A DNA stretch of 8,226 bases, taken from assembly GCA_013695775.1 (NCBI GenBank), contig JACCZV010000220.1:1-8226 (forward strand), written 5' to 3'. How positions within the stretch are numbered: position 1 is the first letter of the stretch; each line of letters opens with the position of its first letter. Shown one piece after another: positions 1-6,610 of the stretch. This DNA is from Chitinophagales bacterium. GTDB lineage: Bacteria > Bacteroidota > Bacteroidia > Chitinophagales > UBA10324. The notes under the pieces are model-generated. The model was not told the origin of the DNA. It was given only the letters and a program-made list of their open reading frames with translations, and did not search any database. A program made the translations under genes and the position numbers.

Positions 1-1170
1 GCAATATCCCAGTATTTCGCCGTTTTCATTTCAAAATCATCGAATACGAAATTGTTATAAAACTGATTTGAAGAACCAAAATTACAGAAATCCATGTATA
101 CTTTATCATGAAATCTATTACCTCTGACATCCATATTTCCAGCGTATCCCACAAACAAAATCCCATTAAAAAGATTATTATAGAATTTCATAGATCCAGG
201 ATAGTTCACATCAAGTTTGGCAAAGGAATTTCCATTAAATGTTCCTGCATTAGGATAATTAAATTGCATATAATTAAAAAAGGTATTATTGGAAGCATTT
301 ATGTTGTATCCTCCATTGAATTGATTCTGGTCAAACGGATACGTTGCACTGTCACCTATTAAGTTATTAATCATATCAATTGAATCGAATGACACATCCA
401 TATTCCCATGTATAATATTACTATTCAATTTCAGTGATCCATTACCATAAGAAATGTTTAATGATTTGTTGAAGTAGTTTTCGGTGAACGTAAGATTTGT
501 TACGTAGATCGCATAAAGTGAAAGATAATTCTCGCATTCGACTACGTTGTGGTTGAATTCAAGTGATCCGTTCTCCTCTTCGAATAAACATCCAAAGCAA
601 TCACTTTGATAAAGTAGTTTGTAATATGACAATTACCGTAGACACCCTCGTATCCGAAGCTCACTTTAATTACTGAGCTTGAGTAATAGTCAGAGTTGCA
701 ATTGCCGTTTGTGCAAATTATCTGGCAGTTTTCAACGTGAATTTCATAAGGAGAAGAAGCATACAGAGCATAGTAGCTATAGTAGTAAGGTGCATCCTGG
801 TTGACAAGAGTAAATCGTTTTAACCACAAAAACTGTGTTTCTCTCAGATTCCATGTCGCCGTGTCATCAATTGATCCCCTGAGATTACATTAACACTCGA
901 AGAATCCCCATTTTCAGACTGAAAAATGATTCGATTAACAGCGTTTGCATTTGGAATATATCCGATTTCTATTGGTCCATTGTAGGTGCCAGGTCGGATG
1001 TTGAATGTCACTGGTCCTGAAACTCCTCCAATAAGAGCAAAGGCTGCATCCTGAATCGTTGCAAAATCCGGCGACGTTCCACCAACGGTGAAAATGCCGG
1101 ATAATTGAGCGTTACACTTTTGCGAAAAAAATAATACAATAACGATCGTAATGACGAAGATTTGTTTCAC
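1..1170 (-). pseudogene. Secreted right-handed beta-helix protein, frameshifted twice, 3' end beyond the window
   Basis: The gene reads right to left from a GTG start at 1170; no in-frame ATG lies between it and the upstream stop near 1215. Residues 1-21 form a signal peptide (MKQ, a hydrophobic core rich in I, V and F, then CNA before QLSG). Next comes the opening common to Bacteroidota beta-helix surface proteins: GGTSPDFATIQDA, then GPVTFNIRPGTYNGP, then IIFQSENGDSSSV. Reading frame is lost near 874-877 and again near 605-607, each time as if one base were missing. In the shifted frames the protein resumes cleanly: DDTATWNLRETQF and onward to about 607, then SDCFGCLFEEENGSLEFN and onward with no stop to position 1. 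The last part shows loose coils of about 18-23 residues with recurring NNxF or GNxF steps (NNTFFNY, NGNSFAK, NNLFNGI, GNRFHDK), as in a beta-helix. About 390 residues are visible. A T9SS sorting domain would be expected past the left edge, but this is inferred. The breaks may be real decay or base-calling errors. Confidence 0.8.
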
Positions 1171-1354
1171 TATAGTAGTTTGTGTAAATATAATCCGTTT
1201 TTGCTTTCGTGAATGTTACAATAGTAGGTACGTAACACTAATAACACTGCTCTTATTTTAATGATCATCAATGAGGGTACTCTAAAACTAAAGGTAGGAA
1301 AAGCTTCAGGTAGCGTAGAGATAGCAGATCTAATTATAAAATGGCTGAGCACTC

Positions 1355-2794
1355 CTATGCCCGCTCTAACATCTTTACCTTCTCTGCCATCACATTTAAT
1401 AGCAGATCAACTGTTTGAAGATGGGTTCTAAAAGATAGAATGGCTGCGCGCAGCGTAAACTTTCCATCGAGGAGGGTGGATGAGATGAAAATACGGCCAT
1501 CTCTCTGTACTTCCTCACATAATCTTTTATTGAATTCATTGGCATCACCATGCTTCGGAATATAGCGATATGTTACTACAGATAAATCAGGTTTTTCGCC
1601 TACTTCAAAACCTATCCTTTGTATCTCATGATAAAAATATTTAGTCAACAGCAGTTTCTCTTCGAGGCACGCGCTGAAAGGCTTTACTCCCATCAGCTTC
1701 AGGGGGAGCCACAGCCGCAATCCACGAAAATGCTTTGTTAATTCGGGTGAGACATCGGCAGGAGAAATTTCTTCTGTTGTCTGCGATGCATCCTGCATAT
1801 AGTTTGCCTGGTATGAGTGAGATGCTTTCAGTTGTTTGCCATCTTTTGCTAAAAGTACGCCGCTGCCGTAGGGGAGAAACAATCCCTTATGAGGGTCTAC
1901 TACTAGCGTATCCGAACTTTCGATTCCTTTTAATTTTTTTTCTCCCTCTTCTGTCAGCATAAAAAAACCACCATATGCAGCATCAATGTGATACCAAATG
2001 TTCTGCTTTTGGGCTATCGCGCCAATCTCTTCGAGGGGATCAACGGCACCTACATCCGTGGTGCCGGCTGATGCTATCACCAGAAATGGGATCAGCCCCT
2101 TCGATTTGTCATGCTCAATCGCCCGCCGCAGGTCATCGGCTTTCATCCGGTAGCCGGCGTCCATTGGAATACGTCGAACGATACATTCTTTTAAACCAGC
2201 AATACGGATTGCTTTATCTACTGAGTGATGAACCTGCTTAGTAAGATAAATCACTGCTTTATCAAAATCACATGATTTGATTTGTGAAGCATCGCGTGCG
2301 CATACGATGCCGATCAGGTTTGCAATGCTTCCTCCTGATGTCAGGTTGCCTATTGCTTGTGAAGGATATTTCATAATTCCAGCAATCCATTGAATCAACA
2401 GATTTTCCATCCGTACGGCTCCCGGCCCGGCAAAATAAATTCCTGCATAGCGATTAAATATATCCGCGAGAAAGTCGCCGAGTGCCGCGTAATAAATTCC
2501 TCCTCCAGGTATATAACCAAGATGCCCGCCTGAGGCCGGATTGAGGCCGGGAATATCTACATGGCTGCTTAGAAGTGACAGCGCCTCTTCAATAGCAATT
2601 GGATCATCTGATATAGGAGATGAAAATAATCCGTCTCCGTTCCCATAATTTACATTGTACGCCTTTGCAGTGTCAATGGTATTGATAAAATGTTCTATGT
2701 AATCAATCACTTGCTTTCGGACTGCATCGCGATCAGCCGCAGGAGGTTCAAGAAGTCTTGAAATTTTCTCCTTGGCAAGAAGTTCATCACGCAT
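1355..2794 (-). CDS. Group II pyridoxal-phosphate-dependent amino acid decarboxylase
   Basis: This is a 479-residue cytosolic enzyme, the usual length for the aromatic amino acid/tyrosine/glutamate decarboxylase superfamily (Pfam PF00282), which removes the alpha-carboxylate of an amino acid to give an amine and CO2. The landmarks appear in order: TSGGSIANL (152-160, phosphate-binding region), HHSVDKA (189-195, with the His expected to stack on PLP), SAGTTDVGAVDP (242-253), HIDAAYGG (269-276, D271 expected to pair with the pyridine nitrogen), and DPHKGLFLPYGSG (300-312, K303 as the Schiff-base lysine). RGLRLWLPLKLMG (357-369) and LRAAILSFRTH (448-458) match the C-terminal part of the family. 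No key residue is missing and the frame is unbroken. ATG at 2794 is the start; there is no evident Shine-Dalgarno sequence. The gene stands alone, 169 bases beyond a T9SS remnant and 184 bases before the beta-helix gene. The substrate cannot be read from the sequence, and a related PLP lyase remains possible. Confidence 0.92.
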   Translation of the reverse strand: MRDELLAKEKISRLLEPPAADRDAVRKQVIDYIEHFINTIDTAKAYNVNYGNGDGLFSSPISDDPIAIEEALSLLSSHVDIPGLNPASGGHLGYIPGGGIYYAALGDFLADIFNRYAGIYFAGPGAVRMENLLIQWIAGIMKYPSQAIGNLTSGGSIANLIGIVCARDASQIKSCDFDKAVIYLTKQVHHSVDKAIRIAGLKECIVRRIPMDAGYRMKADDLRRAIEHDKSKGLIPFLVIASAGTTDVGAVDPLEEIGAIAQKQNIWYHIDAAYGGFFMLTEEGEKKLKGIESSDTLVVDPHKGLFLPYGSGVLLAKDGKQLKASHSYQANYMQDASQTTEEISPADVSPELTKHFRGLRLWLPLKLMGVKPFSACLEEKLLLTKYFYHEIQRIGFEVGEKPDLSVVTYRYIPKHGDANEFNKRLCEEVQRDGRIFISSTLLDGKFTLRAAILSFRTHLQTVDLLLNVMAEKVKMLERA

Positions 2795-2963
2795 AATATT
2801 TCAATTCATACCGATTAAACAGGGTTGAAACTAATGTTTAAAAGCAAAACATAGCAATGTTATCGACAAGAATTATTATAAGTTCAATAACTATAGTTCT
2901 TTCAGATCGCCAATGCCAATTTACCTATAACTGGGTTGCGCCCGCAAGTCTTCAGAATCAGTT

Positions 2964-3166
2964 TTATTGAATAAGAATTTTCTTAGTTATGTAATTTTTT
3001 TCTGTTTGAATTGTAATGAAATAAATTCCTGGAGATTCTCCGGTTAAGTCTATACGCTTTTTCAACTTGCCTGAAAAAGCTTTTTCTGCAATGAATAAAC
3101 AAATTGAACAATTGTAAGCTCAACTTTATCTTTAGGGGATACCTCTCCAGGTGAACTTATGTGCAT
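2964..3166 (-). pseudogene. Remnant of a T9SS cargo gene (type A C-terminal sorting domain)
   Basis: In the 410-base gap between the kinase and the decarboxylase, the minus strand reads KKRIDLTGESPGIYFITIQ, then TEKNYITKKILIQ and a TAA at 2964-2966. This is the classic end of a T9SS type A sorting domain (hydrophobic strand, G-I-Y, strand, then KK and a basic or hydrophobic tail). It aligns with the intact domain at 7250-7498 (ELDISALEPGIYLLQIDYEGG, then MAVKKFIRQ). Just upstream, one frame away, the reading DKVELTIVQFVYSLQKKLFQ (about 3065-3130) fits the preceding strands of the same domain. The two frames are joined by one apparently missing base near 3062-3066. No signal peptide or main body remains, because the kinase stop codon lies at 3205-3207. 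I read it as a 3' fragment left after deletion of a larger secreted-protein gene. The rest of the gap, 2795-2963, shows nothing coding; it contains only the short palindrome AACTATAGTT at 2889-2898. Confidence 0.7.
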
Positions 3167-3177
3167 TTTCTTTATAA

Positions 3178-3201
3178 GGTTGAGTATACTTTAGATCAAC
3201 C
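3178..3201 (-). other. Short hairpin just after the histidine kinase stop codon
   Basis: On the minus strand GGTTGA (3201-3196) and TCAACC (3183-3178) can form a 6-bp stem around a 12-base loop, starting three bases past the kinase stop codon. No T-run follows (the next bases are TTATAAAG), so it lacks the mark of an intrinsic terminator. It may help end or stabilise the response regulator-kinase transcript, or it may be chance. Confidence 0.3.
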
Positions 3202-3204
3202 ATT

Positions 3205-5235
3205 TCAACTCAGGTTAACAGGTAAAAATATCGAGAAGGTAGCACCCTCTCCAACCTTGCCATCTGCGATTATATATCCCTTATGGTTTTGGACAATTTT
3301 TTTACAAATTGCCAGTCCGATGCCAGTGCCTGAATATTCATGCCTGCCATGCAGCCGTTGAAAAACTTCAAATATCCTTTCTGCATGTTTATTGTCGAAA
3401 CCAATTCCATTGTCTTTTATAGTTATTTTATAATATTCTGCCTCCGAACTTATGTTGATATTTTTTAGATGTTCCCCATTCACAATCCCCACTCTTATTT
3501 GTATCTGAGGAGGAACATTCCTTTTACTGTATTTAATTGCATTGCTTAAGACATTCGCAAACAGTTGCTGAAGCTGGAAAGGCATTCCCACGATCGAAGG
3601 CAAAATTGGATATTTTATATCAGCACCTTTTTCATCAATGGCATGTCTCAAAATAGTTTGCACCTCTTCAAAGATCAGATTTAAATTTACCAGCTTAAAA
3701 TTATGGTCGCTCGCCTTGGTTTGAGAGAATGTCAGGAGATCTTCAATAAGAATGTGCATGCGATGAGCGGCTGATCTGATTTTTTGAAGGTAGTCTTTCA
3801 CTGTGTCAGGCAACTTGCCCGCCTCTTTTTCCATGATGCGGTTGCTGTATGTCTGTATTTTTCGCAGCGGCTCCTGCAGATCATGGCTTGCTACATAATT
3901 GAAAGATTGCAATTCAGAATTATTTTTTTCCAGCTCAAGATTCAGGTTTTTCAATTCTGCTGTGCGTTCCTTCACCTTTTGTTCTAAAAGCTCATGTGCC
4001 ATTTTCTTATCATGAATATCAATGCAGGTACCGATGTAACCTTCAAATATTCCTTTGGATGAAAAGCGGGGGATTCCATGATCCTGAATCCAATGATATT
4101 CTCCATCATATCTCTTCAGCCGGTATTCCATAATAAATTCCTGCCGGGCATCAAATGAAGAAACATAGGTATCATGATAATGGGCGAAATCTTCAGGATG
4201 TATTCCGTCTGCCCAGCCACTTCCTATCTCCAGATTCATAGAACGGCCGGTATACTCAAGCCACCCTTTATTGAAATAGTTATATAGCTTGTCTGCGTCT
4301 GCTACCCATATTAATACAGGAGCAGTATTAGCAAGCGTTCTAAACTTTTCCTCACTTTCTTTCAATTTTGCCTCAGCTTTTTTTCTATCCGCATCTTCAG
4401 TTATATCCTGCAATGTCCCAAATATGCGAAATGGTTTTCCTGCGGCATCTACATCAATTGCACCCCGCGAATGAACTACCTTTACACGCTTATCTTTTAA
4501 TATTATGCGGTAATAAAAATCTAGTGGCGCCTTCGTATGTAACGACTGCTGAATCTGGTCCGTCACGAAATCCTTATCCTCGGGGTGGTTGAAAGCAGAG
4601 ATGTCTTCAAATGTAATTTGTGCTTGAGGTTCGAGATCATAAATCCGGTACATTTCATCAGACCAACTAAGTTTATTTTGGGTAATCTGCCATGTCCAGT
4701 TACCGAGGTGACTTAATGCCTGTGCTTGTCTATAAAACCCTTGCTGCAGCTCAATAATTAATTTAAAGCAGCGGCTTTCAAACTCTACAGTAAAAAGGTC
4801 GATCTCCTCCAGTATGCTACTGAATATTCTGACATTGGAGGTGTAACCTGGTAAAAAGAGTCGAAAAATTTTTCTCCGAACAAAGTTCATCAAGGTAATA
4901 TCCTCTACCTTCACCTCGTCACGCGAAATCATTGGCAGTTGGTTCTCAAACCACCTCTTTACAGAATCATCAATAAATTCTCCCGCGTTGTTTTTAGAGA
5001 AATATGTAAGCATTTCAGCACTGCTCGTAATAGTAAATTGCAGAAGCTTTTTTTTTGGCCACTCTTCAAAAAATCTAAGCAGGGGAATTTTTAATTCACC
5101 TGATAAGGTGAGTTGCTCTGCGGCAAACTCCTTTAGCTTTGAATCCAACAGATATTTTGCATACGATGGCAAATGTTTAAAATGAAGAGAATCCCTTTTT
5201 ACATTTAACAATTGATGCTTCTCATAAGGGGGCAT
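3205..5235 (-). CDS. Soluble hybrid-free sensor histidine kinase with two PAS domains
   Basis: This cytosolic sensor kinase autophosphorylates on His and probably passes phosphate to the response regulator encoded just upstream. Residue numbers count from the in-frame TTG at 5256; subtract 7 for the ATG used here. Residues 1-180 are mostly helical with no recognised domain. A PAS/PAC unit spans about 184-288 (LGNWTWQ to FGTLQDITE), a second about 302-417 (EEKFRTLANTAP to GYIGTCIDIHDKK), followed by a coiled coil at about 418-452. Then come the H box SHDLQEPLRKI (H458), N box NVLSNAIKYS (568-577, N572), G1 box DNGIGF (615-620), F box IFEVFQRLHG and G2 box GTGIGLAI (643-650). All catalytic motifs are intact. 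There is no transmembrane segment or signal peptide, so the signal is presumably intracellular. I prefer ATG at 5235, 28 bases after the regulator's stop; TTG at 5256 (7-base gap, 683 residues) is possible. The ligand or cofactor of the PAS domains cannot be told from the sequence. Confidence 0.93.
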   Translation of the reverse strand: MPPYEKHQLLNVKRDSLHFKHLPSYAKYLLDSKLKEFAAEQLTLSGELKIPLLRFFEEWPKKKLLQFTITSSAEMLTYFSKNNAGEFIDDSVKRWFENQLPMISRDEVKVEDITLMNFVRRKIFRLFLPGYTSNVRIFSSILEEIDLFTVEFESRCFKLIIELQQGFYRQAQALSHLGNWTWQITQNKLSWSDEMYRIYDLEPQAQITFEDISAFNHPEDKDFVTDQIQQSLHTKAPLDFYYRIILKDKRVKVVHSRGAIDVDAAGKPFRIFGTLQDITEDADRKKAEAKLKESEEKFRTLANTAPVLIWVADADKLYNYFNKGWLEYTGRSMNLEIGSGWADGIHPEDFAHYHDTYVSSFDARQEFIMEYRLKRYDGEYHWIQDHGIPRFSSKGIFEGYIGTCIDIHDKKMAHELLEQKVKERTAELKNLNLELEKNNSELQSFNYVASHDLQEPLRKIQTYSNRIMEKEAGKLPDTVKDYLQKIRSAAHRMHILIEDLLTFSQTKASDHNFKLVNLNLIFEEVQTILRHAIDEKGADIKYPILPSIVGMPFQLQQLFANVLSNAIKYSKRNVPPQIQIRVGIVNGEHLKNINISSEAEYYKITIKDNGIGFDNKHAERIFEVFQRLHGRHEYSGTGIGLAICKKIVQNHKGYIIADGKVGEGATFSIFLPVNLS

Positions 5236-5263
5236 GGCATTACTTTTAGGATTCAATTCAGAC

Positions 5264-5722
5264 TTAGAGATAGCCTAAAACAAATTGCTGCTTGTTTGAT
5301 TTTGGAGCATACATTTGCCAGTCAAGGGCGACAACTTTTTTTAAAATGGATTCCAGTTCCCTAGCTGAAGTCGGTTTACGGATGTATAGGTTTGCGCCTT
5401 TATTAAAGGTGTCATCAATATCCCATAAGCTGGATGATGTGGAATAGATGACTACTGGAATATGACGCAGATTGTGAATGTTTCTTATTTCCTCAAGGCA
5501 TTCTTTTCCGCCCTTGCGGGGCATATTCAAGTCCATAAAGATGATGTCGGGCAATGGCGAATTCTTTCTCATAAGCCAAGCCATCAGCTTTTCCCCATCA
5601 GGCACGGAAGCCAGTCTGATGTTTGAATGCACTCCGGCAGCAACTTCCTTAAAGAGTTCACGGTCTTCGGCATCATCGTCAGCAAGAAGGATTCTAAGCT
5701 CCCTTACAGATCGAAGAGACAT
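5264..5722 (-). CDS. Single-domain response regulator (CheY-like receiver)
   Basis: This is a 152-residue receiver domain with no output domain, of the type often paired with PAS or phytochrome-like histidine kinases (Rcp1-like). The acidic pocket is LLADDDAEDRELF (D15-D17), the phospho-acceptor is D64 in IIFMDLNMP, the switch Ser/Thr lies in VVIYSTSSS (S94/T95), and the conserved Lys is K116 in YIRKPTS. The Pro after the Lys and the MDLNMP loop are canonical. The ATG at 5722 is followed by a full receiver domain, which supports this start. The gene ends a few bases before the histidine kinase on the same strand, so the two are almost certainly co-transcribed and act as a phosphorelay pair. 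With no DNA-binding domain it must work through protein contact or by passing phosphate onward; the downstream target is not visible here. Confidence 0.93.
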   Translation of the reverse strand: MSLRSVRELRILLADDDAEDRELFKEVAAGVHSNIRLASVPDGEKLMAWLMRKNSPLPDIIFMDLNMPRKGGKECLEEIRNIHNLRHIPVVIYSTSSSLWDIDDTFNKGANLYIRKPTSARELESILKKVVALDWQMYAPKSNKQQFVLGYL

Positions 5723-5919
5723 TAGGATGTAAAGTTTTTATAAGGGTATAAAAGCTGCTCCACATTATTTCAAATTAATTTTAATAAGCGGTGTTGGGAT
5801 ATTTTGCTAATTAGGCATAACCACTTGAAATGATTTTTCTAAAAAACATGTTTATGACCTGGAAGACCAAACTTACGCTGCAAAAATCATAAATCACTTC
5901 CTAATTATTCCATAAATAC

Positions 5920-5927
5920 TATCTTTG
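5920..5927 (+). promoter_or_regulatory. Candidate Bacteroidota -7 promoter element for rpmI-rplT
   Basis: TATCTTTG matches the Bacteroidota sigma-A -7 consensus TAnnTTTG exactly and lies 20 bases before the rpmI ATG. The expected -33 TTG box is not clear; only CTTCC stands near the right distance (about 5897-5901). If used, the transcript would have a 5' leader of roughly 15 bases or fewer. The motif and spacing are seen in the sequence; activity is inferred. Confidence 0.55.
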
Positions 5928-5947
5928 CCCTCCCTTAATTTCGAGCA

Positions 5948-6142
5948 ATGCCTAAAATGAAAACAAACTCCAGTGCCAAGAAGCGATTCTCGGTAACCGG
6001 CACAGGTAAAATAAAACGGAAGAAGGCATTCAAGCGCCACATCCTCACAAAAAAAGCTCATGACCGTAAGAAGCAGCTTGGGAAATCAGGTTTGGTGCAT
6101 TCTGCCAACCTCGATAATGTAAGAAAGATGATGTTAATCTAA
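5948..6142 (+). CDS. rpmI: Ribosomal protein L35 (bL35)
   Basis: This 64-residue, strongly basic protein has the standard bL35 pattern: MPKMKTNSSAKKRFSVTGTG at the N-terminus, KIKRKKAFKRHILTKK in the middle, and the C-terminal LVHSANLDNVRKMM. It is a structural component of the 50S subunit. Its length is normal for the family. ATG at 5948 is the only sensible start, and no Shine-Dalgarno sequence precedes it (upstream bases are AATTTCGAGCA), as is common in Bacteroidota. rplT follows 17 bases later, so the two form an operon. The usual upstream partner infC is not next to it; the upstream neighbour is the divergent response regulator gene. Confidence 0.97.
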   Translation: MPKMKTNSSAKKRFSVTGTGKIKRKKAFKRHILTKKAHDRKKQLGKSGLVHSANLDNVRKMMLI

Positions 6143-6159
6143 CTATAAAGAATTGAATT

Positions 6160-6504
6160 ATGCCCCGCTCCGTCAATAGTGTTGCTTCCAGAGCCCGCCG
6201 TAAGCGGATGTTCAAACAGGCAAAAGGATATTTTGGTGCCCGCAAAAATGTTACCTCTGTTGCAAAAAATGCCGTTGAGAAAGCTCTGGTTTATGCTTAT
6301 GGTGGCAGGAAGCAAAAGAAGCGTGACTATCGTGCCCTTTGGATTGCACGCATAAATGCAGCCATAAGAGCTGAAGGAATGAGCTACTCGGTCTTTATGT
6401 CTAAACTAAAAGCCGGTAACATCATGCTGAATAGAAAAACCCTCGCCGATCTTGCAATGAATGACGGAGCTGCCTTCAAAGCCATTGTGGCACAGGTGAA
6501 ATAG
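6160..6504 (+). CDS. rplT: Ribosomal protein L20 (bL20)
   Basis: This 114-residue basic protein is needed early in 50S assembly and binds 23S rRNA. The N-terminal extension MPRSVNSVASRARRKRMFKQ and the following AKGYFGARKN are the family hallmarks, with RDYRALWIARINAA in the central helical part and LNRKTLADLAMND near the C-terminus. Length is typical. It starts at ATG 6160, 17 bases after rpmI, and is followed by a good intrinsic terminator, so it is the last gene of a two-gene operon. In other bacteria L20 represses its own operon through an mRNA leader; the promoter predicted here leaves almost no leader upstream of rpmI, so that control is not evident. Confidence 0.97.
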   Translation: MPRSVNSVASRARRKRMFKQAKGYFGARKNVTSVAKNAVEKALVYAYGGRKQKKRDYRALWIARINAAIRAEGMSYSVFMSKLKAGNIMLNRKTLADLAMNDGAAFKAIVAQVK

Positions 6505-6526
6505 AAAAATCCAAAACCTCTGATTT

Positions 6527-6558
6527 AATCCGCTGTCCAAAATGATGGCGGATTTTTT
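6527..6558 (+). terminator. Intrinsic terminator of the rpmI-rplT operon
   Basis: AATCCGC (6527-6533) and GCGGATT (6548-6554) form a perfect 7-bp stem with a 14-base loop, running directly into a T-run at 6553-6558. It starts 22 bases after the rplT stop codon, the expected place for the end of the operon transcript. Confidence 0.8.
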
Positions 6559-6585
6559 ATATTCTGGCATATGAGATAGATTTCA

Positions 6586-6593
6586 TACATTTG
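6586..6593 (+). promoter_or_regulatory. Candidate Bacteroidota -7 promoter element for the T9SS cargo gene
   Basis: TACATTTG is an exact match to TAnnTTTG. It lies 17 bases before the ATG at 6611 and only 5 bases before the alternative ATG at 6599. A recognisable -33 TTG box is not clear (TTCTGG at 6561-6566 is the nearest). Transcription would start around 6599-6601, which favours translation from 6611. Together with the terminator just upstream, it marks this gene as a separate transcription unit. Confidence 0.5.
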
Positions 6594-6610
6594 AATAAAT
6601 GGTATCTTGT

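Noticed and set aside
108..362. An 84-codon open frame on the plus strand
   Set aside because: It is antisense to the open minus-strand frame of the beta-helix gene and has no protein-like features, so it is a shadow frame.
1..1170. Phase-variable beta-helix gene controlled by a simple repeat
   Set aside because: The frameshift sites lie in runs of only two or three identical bases and there is no tandem repeat, so slippage-driven switching is unlikely.
1170..1352. A 60-codon minus-strand open frame between the decarboxylase and the beta-helix gene
   Set aside because: It lacks an upstream ribosome-binding signal, a domain or a signal peptide, and it ends at the start codon of the beta-helix gene. 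It reads as ordinary intergenic DNA.
2830..2860. Possible promoter for the decarboxylase (TATGTTTTG on the minus strand)
   Set aside because: It deviates from TAnnTTTG by one position, and the nearest TTG box is badly spaced, so it is not strong enough to annotate.
3161..3361. A 66-codon plus-strand open frame at the end of the kinase gene
   Set aside because: It is antisense to the conserved ATPase domain of the histidine kinase, so it is a shadow frame.
6045..6245. A minus-strand frame across the rpmI-rplT junction
   Set aside because: It overlaps two certain ribosomal protein genes on the opposite strand and has no conserved sequence.
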